A stretch of 64,000 nucleotides of DNA from Vescimonas sanitatis (GTDB lineage Bacteria > Bacillota > Clostridia > Oscillospirales > Oscillospiraceae). Positions 53,597-62,502 of this stretch are shown one piece after another. Position numbers and translations under genes: made by a program. Below the pieces are notes generated by a model, which worked only from the letters and a program-made list of their open reading frames with translations, was not told the origin of the DNA and did no database searches. The first letter of the stretch is position 1. Every line of letters begins with the position of its first letter. The stretch spans positions 124,001-188,000 of the forward strand of contig NZ_JBMGPW010000003.1 in assembly GCF_049060325.1 (NCBI RefSeq), in the 5' to 3' direction.

Positions 53597-54673
53597 TTAC
53601 TCGCCATGCCCGGCAATCTCCCGCAAATCGCCGCACAGCGCCCCAACAGGGTCAACAGGGGCGACCACAGGTACACCCTGGGCATCGTCACTTTCGGCAC
53701 GGCGCAGCTCGATGAGCCGCTTCCCGTTGCTGCGGCGCACCATACCGAAAATTCCGATTTTGCTTAGCGCGTCAAGGCTTTGCAGGATCAGGCGGGACAC
53801 TTTCTTAGGCGAGATACGCTCCATACCGACAGGGTCGATTTTTTCAGACAGCTCTGTGGGAGTGCCGATAAATTTCGTACGGTCGCGCATCAGTTCAGAG
53901 ACCAGATAGGTGATCCGGTCGCCCAGTAGCTCCGGCTGCGTTCTGCTGTCTGCTACCATCTCCCACACGTTTTCAACGTTGCGTTCCAGAGACAACTCCC
54001 GGTATTCAATGTCACGACCGATGCAGGAGAGCTTCGCCTTACCGCTGCCGCGCCGATCTTCCACCAGAGTAAAACTGGAATCCACCGCCCCGCTGATGGC
54101 TGTCGTACCGGAGATACGGTTGAACACATCATCGGCAGTTTCCTTTCGCAGATGATGGATCAGCAGGATGGCGATGCCGTGCTTGTCCGCCAGCCACTTC
54201 AGCACGGACAGGTCCCGGTAGTCATTGGCGTAGGTGGCATCGTGGACGGGGCGGACCATCTGCAGCGTATCGACGAGGACCAGAACAGTATCCGGGTGAG
54301 CTACGAGGAAGCCCTCCACCTGCTCCTCCAGCCCCTGACCGATGGGAGCGCACTCCGTACAGAAATGGACGCTGTCCGGCGCGTCCTCTGTGATCTCGAA
54401 GAGGCGGTTCTGGATGCGAAGGACGGAGTCCTCCAGGCAGAGATAGAGGGTGGTGCCCTGCTTCACGCTCATTCCCCAGACCGGTTCTCCCTTGGCCACC
54501 GTCACCGCCAGCCACAGGGCCAGCCAGGACTTGCCCACCTTGGGTGAACCCGCCAGGATATGCAGACCCTGAGAGATCAGCGTGTCCACCACAAAATTGG
54601 GCGGCTCCAGCGGACGGTCCATCAGCGTCCTACCGTCCACCGTGACCAGAGGACGGTCCATTTTGTTGCTCAT
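53597..54673 (-). CDS. RepA-type AAA ATPase of the vanG element
   Basis: 358 residues; I chose the ATG 8 bases after GGAGG. Walker A AGSPKVGKSWLAL (about residue 42), Walker B LVLVDTLQMV, and the hexameric RepA helicase signature ILLIHHLRKE; the C-terminal part is winged-helix-like. Probably replicates the excised circle. No Toprim domain, unlike elements 1 and 2. First gene of the leftward mobilization operon. Confidence 0.82.
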   Translation of the reverse strand: MSNKMDRPLVTVDGRTLMDRPLEPPNFVVDTLISQGLHILAGSPKVGKSWLALWLAVTVAKGEPVWGMSVKQGTTLYLCLEDSVLRIQNRLFEITEDAPDSVHFCTECAPIGQGLEEQVEGFLVAHPDTVLVLVDTLQMVRPVHDATYANDYRDLSVLKWLADKHGIAILLIHHLRKETADDVFNRISGTTAISGAVDSSFTLVEDRRGSGKAKLSCIGRDIEYRELSLERNVENVWEMVADSRTQPELLGDRITYLVSELMRDRTKFIGTPTELSEKIDPVGMERISPKKVSRLILQSLDALSKIGIFGMVRRSNGKRLIELRRAESDDAQGVPVVAPVDPVGALCGDLREIAGHGE

Positions 54674-54712
54674 AGTCAGTACCTCCAATTCAAAATATCT
54701 GAATACAAAAAT

Positions 54713-54736
54713 CTCCCACCTCGAAAGAAGTGGGAG
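54713..54736 (+). terminator. Small hairpin in the divergent region
   Basis: A stem CTCCCAC/GTGGGAG with a 10-base loop, followed on the plus strand by TAGTATTCTTTT. It lies between the leftward RepA gene and the rightward small genes. Could be a terminator or part of a regulatory leader; evidence is modest. Confidence 0.4.
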
Positions 54737-54892
54737 TAGTATTCTTTTAGAGGAGCAGTGCCCACAGGACTTTTGAGCATCCCCTTGCCCCTCTGCTCGT
54801 ATTGTGGTGGAAAAGATGGTATCCTGATAAAAAGCATGGACAGATTAAAAATCAAGTAGGACAAATTATTGCAGAGGAGGGGGCCAGCGGAA

Positions 54893-55063
54893 ATGGAGGG
54901 GAGCATCATATTCTATACCTACGGCAGCACCTTGGAGCTGAACGGGCAGCAGTTTGAGGCAGGCAGGCTGACCGAAGATCTGCTGAATCTATCACCGGAT
55001 GACTACCACCCCCTGCACGAACGGATGGTGCGCATCCGTACCCTTATGGACATCTACGAGTAA
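54893..55063 (+). CDS. Hypothetical protein, possibly the first part of a split gene
   Basis: 56 residues, ATG after GAGGAGGGGGCCAGCGG. MEGSIIFYTYGSTLELNGQQ, then a helical end and a TAA (55061-55063). The same frame continues open after the stop for 13 codons (VRKSELWWKLNDE) into the next gene's ATG. So this and 55103-55513 may be one gene cut by a nonsense codon. No family recognised. Confidence 0.45.
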   Translation: MEGSIIFYTYGSTLELNGQQFEAGRLTEDLLNLSPDDYHPLHERMVRIRTLMDIYE

Positions 55064-55102
55064 GTCCGCAAGAGTGAACTTTGGTGGAAACTGAATGATG
55101 AG

Positions 55103-55513
55103 ATGGAGCAGTTCTGTCAGGAACTTCGCCGCTATACTGTGTTCCGCTTGCTACCGGACGATTGCTATGACGCTTTCTTTTCGGTGATACGGGAGATCAC
55201 AGGACAGTTCAGCTTGTTTCCTCCCGAGGAGCACAGCCTTTCAGAGGATGATCAGACAAAACTTCTCAGCGCCTCAGCGGAAGAATTCTTCCAGAGCGAT
55301 GATGGGGACAGCGATCCTGAAATCTCCTTGGGACTGCTGGATCTGTTTCGTCGCAGAGAGGGCAGCGAGGAAAAGGGCGAGTTGTTTTATTACGAGATGT
55401 TTCGCCTCCTGGGAGCGTGCGAAGATACCTGGAGTGCCTACAAGAAATACATCGACCGCTACATGATGTATCTTCACGACATCCGTGCCTTTATTGCCGC
55501 ATCACCAGAGTGA
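55103..55513 (+). CDS. Hypothetical protein, possibly the second part of a split gene
   Basis: 136 residues. MEQFCQELRRYTVFRLLPDD, mostly helical, acidic middle (DDGDSDPEISLG), ending DIRAFIAASPE. There is no good ribosome site before the ATG, which fits its being the 3' part of the gene that begins at 54893. Soluble. No function assigned; next to the sigma-like gene. Confidence 0.5.
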   Translation: MEQFCQELRRYTVFRLLPDDCYDAFFSVIREITGQFSLFPPEEHSLSEDDQTKLLSASAEEFFQSDDGDSDPEISLGLLDLFRRREGSEEKGELFYYEMFRLLGACEDTWSAYKKYIDRYMMYLHDIRAFIAASPE

Positions 55514-55558
55514 GCAAGCCCCGAGGGCGTCCACCGAAAGCAAAGGCGGGTGGGACCC

Positions 55559-56470
55559 ATGACCAATGAGGAATTGGTCCGCCGATATTACGGCGGTGAT
55601 GAGCGCGCGCTGGAGGAGTTGTACCGCAGGAATCTCGGGCTGATCCGGCGCATCGCCCGGGAGACTGCCAGAGAGTTCAACTGTCTGCATATGGACAGGG
55701 AAAGACCGGGAGAGTTGTCCGGCTATACGAAAACGATTCTGGAGGATCTTTGCGGCGAGGGTGCGTTGGAATTTCTGACACGGGTCCAGAGCAGAGAATA
55801 CGATAAGAGCCGTGCTGTGCTTGCCACCTACCTGTACCCACATCTGAAAGGCCGGATGACCCGTTGGCTGGAGCAACATATCGGAAATCTTTCTCTGAGC
55901 AAGCACGAGATGGATGCTGTCCGGCAGGCACAAAGGCTATATCATTCAGGTCAGTTCAGCATCGAAGAGATCGCGGAGAAAATGGATGTCCTTCTGGAAC
56001 AGGCTGTCAAGCACATCCGTTACAACACCCATTTTGTTGGTGTCAATGATCTTATCCCTGGGAGCTATGACGGTGATCCCTTTGAGCGGCTGATGCCTGG
56101 GAATCTCTCTGTTTCTGCGGAGCAGGTCGTGTATCGAAAAGTCTGCATTGAGCTGCTGCAGGAACTATTTGATGCTCTCCCGAAGAAGGACAGGGACATC
56201 CTCGGAAAATTCTACGGCGTATTCGGATTTGAAAAAACTTCGCTGAAGGAAATCGGCATGTACCACATGATGAAGGAGTCCGCCGTGGAAAAGGCAAAGG
56301 AGCGTGCTGTCACAAAGCTGAAAAAAGCCTATCCGGGTAGCAGGCTGCAGATCTGGAGGAATGTTCATCGTATGATACGCAGACCGATCCTGCCAGCGAA
56401 GGATGACAGAGCACTGCGGCGCAGCTTCACGACTTCGACCCTACGAAATCAGGAGTCTGGAAGATCGTAG
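55559..56470 (+). CDS. Sigma-70 family RNA polymerase sigma factor
   Basis: About 303 residues from the ATG at 55559. Region 2-like MTNEELVRRYYGGDERALEELYRRNLGLIRRIA at the N-terminus, a middle with LATYLYPHLKGRMTRWLEQ and LSLSKHEMDAVRQAQ (region 3-like), and region 4 (LPKKDRDILGKFYGVFGFEKTSLKEIG, then VEKAKERAVTKLKKAY). A more complete sigma factor than the two short ones. It may drive the element's genes or the adjacent operon. Basic C-terminal tail. Confidence 0.75.
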   Translation: MTNEELVRRYYGGDERALEELYRRNLGLIRRIARETAREFNCLHMDRERPGELSGYTKTILEDLCGEGALEFLTRVQSREYDKSRAVLATYLYPHLKGRMTRWLEQHIGNLSLSKHEMDAVRQAQRLYHSGQFSIEEIAEKMDVLLEQAVKHIRYNTHFVGVNDLIPGSYDGDPFERLMPGNLSVSAEQVVYRKVCIELLQELFDALPKKDRDILGKFYGVFGFEKTSLKEIGMYHMMKESAVEKAKERAVTKLKKAYPGSRLQIWRNVHRMIRRPILPAKDDRALRRSFTTSTLRNQESGRS

Positions 56471-56524
56471 TTTCGATACAGTCTGGTGAGAATTTTGCGC
56501 AGACAGGAGACCGCAACAGTCCCC

Positions 56525-56588
56525 TTTAGGACATGTTTAGGAAAAATCAAGAGTCATACTCGCTTTTTTATACGTTCCGTGCTATAAT
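56525..56588 (+). promoter_or_regulatory. Promoter region of vanRS with direct repeat
   Basis: -10 TATAAT at 56583-56588 with no good -35. Upstream, TTTAGGA occurs twice (56525-56531 and 56536-56542) at an exact 11-base period, the spacing bound by OmpR/PhoB-type regulators on one helix face. It probably marks VanR binding for autoregulation (inference). Confidence 0.55.
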
Positions 56589-56615
56589 GCAGAAAAACAC
56601 GAAAGGCCGGCAACT

Positions 56616-57311
56616 ATGGCTACACATATTTTAGTCGTCGATGACGAGACTGCGATCGCAGATCTGGTGGAGGTCTATCTGAAAAACGAAGGCTTCACCA
56701 TCCACAAATTCTATAATGCCTCCGACGCCCTGGCTTGTGTGCGGACGACACGCTTGAATCTGGCGGTGCTGGATGTGATGCTGCCGGACATGGACGGCTT
56801 TACCCTCTGCCAGCGCATCCGGGAGGACCACCTGTTCCCCATCATCATGCTCACCGCAAAGGTGGAGGATATGGACAAGATCATGGGGCTGACCTTGGGA
56901 GCGGACGACTACATCACCAAGCCCTTCAATCCTCTGGAACTGGTGGCCCGGGTCAAGACTCAGCTGCGCCGCTACACCCGGTACAACCCCAGGGAGGGGA
57001 CAGTCCAGGAGGTCACCGAATACGACTTCCGAGGCCTTCAGATCTCCAAGGCCACTCACAAGTGCGTCCTGTTCAGCGAGGAACTGGCCCTGACGCCCTT
57101 GGAATTCTCCATTCTCTGGTATCTATGTGAGCACCGGGGGAATGTGGTGTCCAGCGAGGAACTGTTTGAACATGTTTGGGGCGAGGCGTTTATGGACAGC
57201 AACAACACCGTCATGAGTCACATCGCCCGGCTACGGGAAAAGATGCACGAGCCCAGCCGAAAGCCCAAATTCATCAAGACCGTTTGGGGGGTGGGGTACA
57301 CCATTGAGTAA
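56616..57311 (+). CDS. vanR: VanR response regulator (vanG type)
   Basis: 231 residues, OmpR family. Receiver domain with phosphoacceptor Asp53 (VLDVMLPDMDG), acidic pocket Asp9/Asp10 and Lys102 (TKPFNP). The winged-helix output domain (about 135-231) ends VWGVGYTIE. Activates the resistance genes when phosphorylated by VanS. Ribosome site is weak (AAAGGCCGGCAACT). Overlaps vanS by 8 bases. Confidence 0.92.
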   Translation: MATHILVVDDETAIADLVEVYLKNEGFTIHKFYNASDALACVRTTRLNLAVLDVMLPDMDGFTLCQRIREDHLFPIIMLTAKVEDMDKIMGLTLGADDYITKPFNPLELVARVKTQLRRYTRYNPREGTVQEVTEYDFRGLQISKATHKCVLFSEELALTPLEFSILWYLCEHRGNVVSSEELFEHVWGEAFMDSNNTVMSHIARLREKMHEPSRKPKFIKTVWGVGYTIE

Positions 57312-58410
57312 GAAAGGAAATACCCGCAGCCGCCGGAGATCTTTGCGCATCTGGGGCGGCTACCTGCTGGTCCTCATGGCTTGGGTGGTCGCAGTGATGG
57401 CCTTGGCATTTCTGGGCTTCATCATCTGCGCCAGCATCACCTGGCAGCCCTCGCCGCTCTACGACTTCCTGAATTGGGTTCGAGACTACATCGTTCTGGT
57501 CTGCATCGTCACAGTGCTGGCGGGCTGGGTGGTCATCAGCTTCTATTTTATCTCCAAGCCCATCAAGCAGCTGGACGTGGTGGCCAATGCGGCAGAGCAA
57601 TTATCCCGCCCCAGTGAGGAGCCCATCCAGCTGCCGGATTCCCTGGAGGACATCTCCATCCAGCTGAATCTGGCCCGGGAGCAGGCTCTCCGGGACGCCC
57701 GGGCAGCCCGGGAGGCAGAACAGCGGAAAAACGACCTAATCGTCTATCTGGCCCACGACCTGAAAACGCCCCTGACCAGCGTCATCGGCTACCTGACCCT
57801 CCTGCGGGATGAGCCTCAGATCTCCCCGGAGATCCGGGCCAGGTACACCGGCATCGCCCTGGAGAAGGCGGAGCGGCTGGAGGACCTCATCAACGAGTTC
57901 TTCGACATCACCCGCTTCAACCTCTCTCGCCTGGAGCTGGAGCGGCAGAGCGTGGACCTGACGCGGATGCTGGAGCAGGTCGCCAGCGAATTCCGCCCCA
58001 TTTTCGCAGAATCGGGGCTGTCATGCAGCCTGGATCTGCCGCCCAAGCTGCACTATTCCTGTGACCCGGATAAGCTGGCAAGGGTCTTTGATAATCTCCT
58101 GCGCAACGCGTCTTATTATAGCCTGCCGGACAGCACGGTGGAAATTGCCGGACGGATAGAGGCCGGGAAAATCGTACTCACCTTCTCCAATGCGGGAAAG
58201 AACATCCCCCAGGAGAAATTGGACCGGATCTTTGAACAGTTCTTCCGCCTGGACAGCTCCCGCGCCACCCGGACAGGTGGTGCGGGCCTTGGCTTAGCCA
58301 TCGCCAAGGAGATCGTGGAGCTCCACGGCGGGACCATTCGGGCGGACAGCACTGAGGATCGGATCACCTTCACCATCTGTCTTCCGTCAGACCATTCAGA
58401 AGCGCCGTAA
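57304..58410 (+). CDS. vanS: VanS sensor histidine kinase (vanG type)
   Basis: 368 residues; start TTG overlapping vanR. Two membrane helices (about 18-44 and 63-83) with a short outer loop. HAMP-like linker, H box with His151 (YLAHDLKTPLTSV), N box FDNLLRNASYY, G boxes GGAGLGLAIAKEIVELHGG. Membrane sensor for glycopeptides or cell wall stress; partner VanR. Complete with all kinase motifs. Confidence 0.92.
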   Translation: MSKKGNTRSRRRSLRIWGGYLLVLMAWVVAVMALAFLGFIICASITWQPSPLYDFLNWVRDYIVLVCIVTVLAGWVVISFYFISKPIKQLDVVANAAEQLSRPSEEPIQLPDSLEDISIQLNLAREQALRDARAAREAEQRKNDLIVYLAHDLKTPLTSVIGYLTLLRDEPQISPEIRARYTGIALEKAERLEDLINEFFDITRFNLSRLELERQSVDLTRMLEQVASEFRPIFAESGLSCSLDLPPKLHYSCDPDKLARVFDNLLRNASYYSLPDSTVEIAGRIEAGKIVLTFSNAGKNIPQEKLDRIFEQFFRLDSSRATRTGGAGLGLAIAKEIVELHGGTIRADSTEDRITFTICLPSDHSEAP

Positions 58411-58424
58411 GAAAATCACAAGAA

Positions 58425-58513
58425 TTTCGCAGAAAACTTGCAAGGCATCCGTTGGTAGATAGACAAGTATGAAACGCCTGGTTCTGGTACCATTTCAGTA
58501 TCAGAACCAGGCG
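58425..58513 (+). promoter_or_regulatory. Control region between vanS and vanG: direct repeat and hairpin
   Basis: Two similar 7-mers TTTCGCA (58425) and ACTTGCA (58436) at an 11-base period suggest a VanR site; a -10-like TAGACA or TATGAA follows (58460-58473). Next is a perfect 12-bp stem CGCCTGGTTCTG/CAGAACCAGGCG (58475-58486, 58502-58513) with a T-rich tail, immediately ahead of the vanG ribosome site. This may terminate vanRS transcripts or be a leader structure on vanG mRNA. Confidence 0.55.
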
Positions 58514-58541
58514 CTTTATTTTGATTAGGAGGTCTTATCCC

Positions 58542-59582
58542 ATGAAAACCATTCTCGTTCTCTTCGGCGGATGCTCCACGGAGTACGAAGTTTCTCTCCA
58601 TTCCGCCTATGCGGTGCTGTCCCACATGGACCCCGCCCGCTATACTCCTTTGGCTGTGGGCATCACACGGGAGGGGCAGTGGCTCTGCTATACCGGCGAC
58701 CTCTCCCGGCTGGAGGACGGTACTTGGCAGCAGGCGGCAGACTGTATCCCCTGCACCCCACTGGTGGAACGGGAGGCCCACGCTTTACTACTGCTGGACG
58801 GCTCCGGCCGCCGTCTCCTCTTTGACGCGGTATTCCCAGTCCTCCACGGCAAGAACGGCGAGGACGGTACGGTACAGGGACTCTTTGAACTGGCCGGGGT
58901 CCCGGTCATCGGCTGCGGGACATTGTCCAGCGCCTTGTGCATGGACAAGGACCGGGCCCACCAGCTGGCGGCCCTGGCCGGCATCCGGGTCCCCCGGAGC
59001 CACGTCTTTCATTCCAGCGATGATTTCAGCCGGATCGCCCAGGCAGCGGAGGAACTGGGATACCCGGTGTTTGTCAAGCCGGTCCGGGCCGGTTCCTCCT
59101 TCGGTATCACCAAAGTCTCCGGGCCGGAAGAGCTGCCCGCCGCCATGGAGGAGGCATTCCGCCACGACAGCGCCGTGATCCTGGAGGAGACGATCCCCGG
59201 CTTTGAGGTGGGCTGCGCGGTCATGGGCAACGAGGAACTGACCGTGGGTCTGGTGGACGAGATTGCGCTGTCGGAGGGCTTTTTCAACTATGAGGAGAAG
59301 TACACCTTAAAGACCTCCGCCATCCACTGTCCCGCCCGCATCCCGCCGGAGAAGGCGGCAGAGATCCAGGCAGCGGCAAAAACCATTTACCGTGCCCTGG
59401 ACTGCCGGGTATTCGCCCGGGTGGATCTGTTCCTCACCCCGGATGGGGAGATCGTCTTCAATGAGGTCAACACCATCCCCGGCTTCACCGCTCACAGCCG
59501 CTACCCCAGCATGATGCAGGGCATCGGCATTTCCTTTGGGGAGCTGGTGACCCGCCTGATCGAGTTGGGGGTGGCGGGATGA
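58542..59582 (+). CDS. vanG: VanG D-alanine:D-serine ligase
   Basis: 346 residues, ATG after TTAGGAGGTCTTATCCC. ATP-grasp ligase of the Ddl/Van family: start LVLFGGCSTEYEVSLHSAY, FPVLHGKNGEDGTVQG, magnesium-binding end VFNEVNTIPGFTAHSRYP. The omega loop NYEEKYTLKTS is the type found in D-Ser-forming VanG/VanC/VanE enzymes, not in D-Lac-forming VanA/VanB. Product D-Ala-D-Ser lowers vancomycin affinity. Stop overlaps vanXY by ATGA. Confidence 0.92.
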   Translation: MKTILVLFGGCSTEYEVSLHSAYAVLSHMDPARYTPLAVGITREGQWLCYTGDLSRLEDGTWQQAADCIPCTPLVEREAHALLLLDGSGRRLLFDAVFPVLHGKNGEDGTVQGLFELAGVPVIGCGTLSSALCMDKDRAHQLAALAGIRVPRSHVFHSSDDFSRIAQAAEELGYPVFVKPVRAGSSFGITKVSGPEELPAAMEEAFRHDSAVILEETIPGFEVGCAVMGNEELTVGLVDEIALSEGFFNYEEKYTLKTSAIHCPARIPPEKAAEIQAAAKTIYRALDCRVFARVDLFLTPDGEIVFNEVNTIPGFTAHSRYPSMMQGIGISFGELVTRLIELGVAG

Positions 59583-60331
59583 GAACCGTGTCGATTCCCC
59601 GGGAGCAGATTTTTCAGGGGCCGCTGGTCCTGGTCAACCGGTCGCATCCCCTGCATGAAAAAGAGCGATCTGCGCTGACCTCGGTGGACCCGCACCACCC
59701 CGACATTCTTCTTGAAAGCCGGGCACGGCAGCTACTGTCTGCCTGTATCCAAAAGGCGGGGGGACAGCGGGAGATCGTGCCGGTGTCCGGCTGGCGGAGC
59801 CAGCAGGAACAGCAGCGGATCTGGGACGACTCCATGGCGGAGCATGGGGAGACATTTACCCGCCAGTATGTGGCCCTTCCAGGATGCAGTGAGCATCAGA
59901 CCGGCCTCGCCATCGACCTGGGAAAGGCTGCCGGATACATCGACTTCATCCGGCCTGCCTTTCCCTATGACGGCGTCTGCGGAAGATTTAGGCGTCTGGC
60001 GGCCCGGTACGGCTTTATCGAACGCTACCAGCGGGGCAAGGAGGAAGTCACCGGGATCTCGGCTGAGCCGTGGCACTTCCGCTATGTGGGGGCGCCCCAC
60101 GCCCAGCTGATGGAAACCAACGGGCTGTGTCTGGAGGAGTACCGGGACTTTTTGCGGCAAGGTCCCCGGAGCGTCGCTCTGGAAAACGGCCGCATGGCCC
60201 AGGTGTTCTATGTGCCCGCCGCCGGAGCCGTCACAGAGGTGGAAGTGCCGGAGGGCTGCTGCCAGATATCCGGCGACAATGTGGAGGGATTTATCCTGAC
60301 ATGGTGGGGGGATACCCATGAGAACGGCTAA
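59579..60331 (+). CDS. vanXY: VanXY D,D-dipeptidase/D,D-carboxypeptidase
   Basis: 250 residues. Zinc peptidase of the VanXY/VanY family: metal and catalytic motif SEHQTGLAIDLG (His and Asp) and EPWHFRYVG (catalytic Glu, third zinc His). No signal peptide, so cytoplasmic, fitting VanXY rather than secreted VanY. It hydrolyses D-Ala-D-Ala and D-Ala-ended pentapeptides, leaving the D-Ser ones. A C-terminal extension (about 195-250) is of unknown use. Overlaps vanT by 14 bases. Confidence 0.9.
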   Translation: MRTVSIPREQIFQGPLVLVNRSHPLHEKERSALTSVDPHHPDILLESRARQLLSACIQKAGGQREIVPVSGWRSQQEQQRIWDDSMAEHGETFTRQYVALPGCSEHQTGLAIDLGKAAGYIDFIRPAFPYDGVCGRFRRLAARYGFIERYQRGKEEVTGISAEPWHFRYVGAPHAQLMETNGLCLEEYRDFLRQGPRSVALENGRMAQVFYVPAAGAVTEVEVPEGCCQISGDNVEGFILTWWGDTHENG

Positions 60332-62399
60332 GAAAACCGTCCCGACTTTGGACCTCTTTCGTCTGGCGGCAGTCCTGCTGGTGGTGATGAACCACACCTC
60401 GCCCCTGGCGGATGTGTCTGCCATGGCTGATTTCTGGCTTACCCGGGTACTGGCCCGGGTGGCAGTCCCATTCTTTCTGATGACCACTGGGTACTTTCTG
60501 AGCCGGAATCACTGGGCTGGTGTGGGGCGGCAGCTGAAAAAGCTCTGCCTGCTCTACGGCGTCTGCATCCTTTTGTATCTGCCAGTGAATCTCTATGCCG
60601 GCAGCTTCACCGGTCCGGCGGATGTTTTGCGGAAACTGCTGGTGGACGGCACCTTCTACCACCTGTGGTATTTCCCGGCGACCATTCTGGGCATCGTCAT
60701 CGCCCGGTGGCTCAGCCGGCTGGGCCTGCGGGTGGCTCTGCCTGTGGCGGCGCTACTCTATCTCATCGGTCTGGGCGGGGACAGTTACTATGGACTGGTT
60801 TCCCAGATCCCGCTGCTTCGGACCCTTTACAACGGCATTTTTACACTGTGCGGCTATACCCGCAATGGCCTGTTCTTCGCGCCACTGTTCCTTCTGCTTG
60901 GGGCCGCCGGAAGGCGGTGGAACCAAAAGCTGTCTCTGGCGGGCTTCTTCCTCTCTCTGGCAGCCATGAGCGCCGAGGGGCTGTGGCTCCATCGCATGGA
61001 TGTCCAGCGCCACGACAGCATGTACCTCGCCCTCCCCCTGTGCATAGTATGCCTTTTTTCTCTGCTGCTGGGCGGAAACAAGGGCGAGTCCAGGAAAGTC
61101 CGGGAATTTTCCACAGCCATGTATGTGCTCCATCCCCTCTGCATCGTACTGGTCCGGGGAGCGGCAAAACTACTGGGACTGGGAGAAATGCTCATTGAAA
61201 ACAGTGTTCTCCATTTTATTGTGGTGCTGGCGCTCAGTGCGCTGCTCTCCGCCCCTTGCCTGCTGAGGCTTCAAAAGAAGCCCAGCCCCACCGCTCGGGC
61301 CTGGCGGGAGGTGGATCTGGCGGCCCTTGGGCACAACGCCCAGGTGCTGCGGAACACATTGGCCCCGGGGACAGAGCTGATGGCGGTGGTAAAGGCGGAG
61401 GCCTATGGTCACGGCGGGGCAGTGACCGCCCGCACCTTACAGCGAGCGGGCGTCCGGGCCTTTGCCGTGGCCTGCCTGGCCGAGGGGATTGCTCTGCGAA
61501 AGGCGGGCATCCGGGGGACGATCTTGATCTTAGGTTATACCTCCCCGGAGGAAGCTCCGCTCTTGACACGATGGCATCTGACCCAGACGGTGGCGGATAT
61601 TGACCACGGGCGGGCCTTGGCAGCCAGAGGGCGGCGTGTCCATGTCCATCTGGCCCTGGACACGGGGATGCACCGGCTGGGCATCCTGGCGGAAAACCGG
61701 AAGGAGATCCTGGAGGCATTCCGGCTTCCAAACCTGGTAGTGGACGGTGTCTTTTCTCATCTATACGTCTCGGACAGCCTGGAAGCCGAAGATGTTGCCT
61801 ACACCCAGGAGCAGCTGACCTTGTTCTATGATACGGTGACCTGGCTCCGAACTGCCGGATATGATCCCGGCAAAGTTCATATCCAGTCCAGCTATGGACT
61901 TTGGAACCTCCCAGCTCAGCCCTGTGACTATGTCCGGGCTGGAATCGCACTCTATGGAGTTCGAAGCGATGATGCGCCTGTTCAGCGAAGCCTTGACCTG
62001 CGGCCGGTTCTGTCTCTCCGGGCCAGAGTGGCCAGTATCCGCACTGTGCAAGCCGGAGAGAGCGCCGGGTACGGGCGGGTCTTTCAGGCAGAGCAAGAAA
62101 CCAAACTGGCGGTGGTCACCATCGGCTACGCGGACGGTCTGCCCCGGAATCTGCCTCAGCGGGGCGGCCAGGTGCTGATTCAGGGCCGGCGTTGTCCTAT
62201 GGTGGGGCGGATGTGCATGGACCAGTTGCTGGTGGACGTCAGCGATCTTTCGGAGGTCGCTCCTGGCGATACAGTGACTATTATCGGCCGGGATGGCGGT
62301 CAGGTGATTCGGGCAGAGGAACTGGCTGCATGCTGTGGGACGATTACCAACGAACTGCTCTCCCGGTTAGGCATGCGGTTACCCATTGTTTCTGGTTAA
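60318..62399 (+). CDS. vanT: VanT membrane-bound serine racemase
   Basis: 693 residues. An N-terminal acyltransferase-3-like membrane domain with about ten helices (1-325) is fused to an alanine-racemase-fold domain (about 330-693). PLP lysine is Lys359 in AVVKAEAYGHG; the racemase blocks HLALDTGMHRLGI, AGYGRVF (second-base Tyr), YADGLPRNLP and MVGRMCMDQLLVDVS are present. Makes D-Ser for VanG; the membrane part probably imports L-Ser. Last gene of the operon. Confidence 0.93.
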   Translation: MRTAKKTVPTLDLFRLAAVLLVVMNHTSPLADVSAMADFWLTRVLARVAVPFFLMTTGYFLSRNHWAGVGRQLKKLCLLYGVCILLYLPVNLYAGSFTGPADVLRKLLVDGTFYHLWYFPATILGIVIARWLSRLGLRVALPVAALLYLIGLGGDSYYGLVSQIPLLRTLYNGIFTLCGYTRNGLFFAPLFLLLGAAGRRWNQKLSLAGFFLSLAAMSAEGLWLHRMDVQRHDSMYLALPLCIVCLFSLLLGGNKGESRKVREFSTAMYVLHPLCIVLVRGAAKLLGLGEMLIENSVLHFIVVLALSALLSAPCLLRLQKKPSPTARAWREVDLAALGHNAQVLRNTLAPGTELMAVVKAEAYGHGGAVTARTLQRAGVRAFAVACLAEGIALRKAGIRGTILILGYTSPEEAPLLTRWHLTQTVADIDHGRALAARGRRVHVHLALDTGMHRLGILAENRKEILEAFRLPNLVVDGVFSHLYVSDSLEAEDVAYTQEQLTLFYDTVTWLRTAGYDPGKVHIQSSYGLWNLPAQPCDYVRAGIALYGVRSDDAPVQRSLDLRPVLSLRARVASIRTVQAGESAGYGRVFQAEQETKLAVVTIGYADGLPRNLPQRGGQVLIQGRRCPMVGRMCMDQLLVDVSDLSEVAPGDTVTIIGRDGGQVIRAEELAACCGTITNELLSRLGMRLPIVSG

Positions 62400-62464
62400 A
62401 GAGCGGTAGGGAATTTTACAAAGATTCCGGTTCGGATTTCAACATGAATATACCTTTAAACAGA

Positions 62465-62502
62465 AATAGCCACCAACCACGATGAAATGGTTGATGGCTA
62501 TT
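62465..62502 (+). terminator. Hairpin after vanT
   Basis: Stem AATAGCCA-C-CAACCA with TGGTTG-A-TGGCTATT, one mismatch, 8-base loop, then CCCGTTT. Probably terminates the van operon; it is also part of a gene-free segment that may be a repeat. Confidence 0.6.

Noticed and set aside
58571..59178. Alternative plus-strand frames over vanG
   Set aside because: High-GC shadow frames; the vanG frame has complete catalytic motifs and tight coupling to vanXY.
56616..62399. vanU, vanY and vanW as in the E. faecalis vanG cluster
   Set aside because: No frames for them between or beside the five genes; intergenic gaps are too small.
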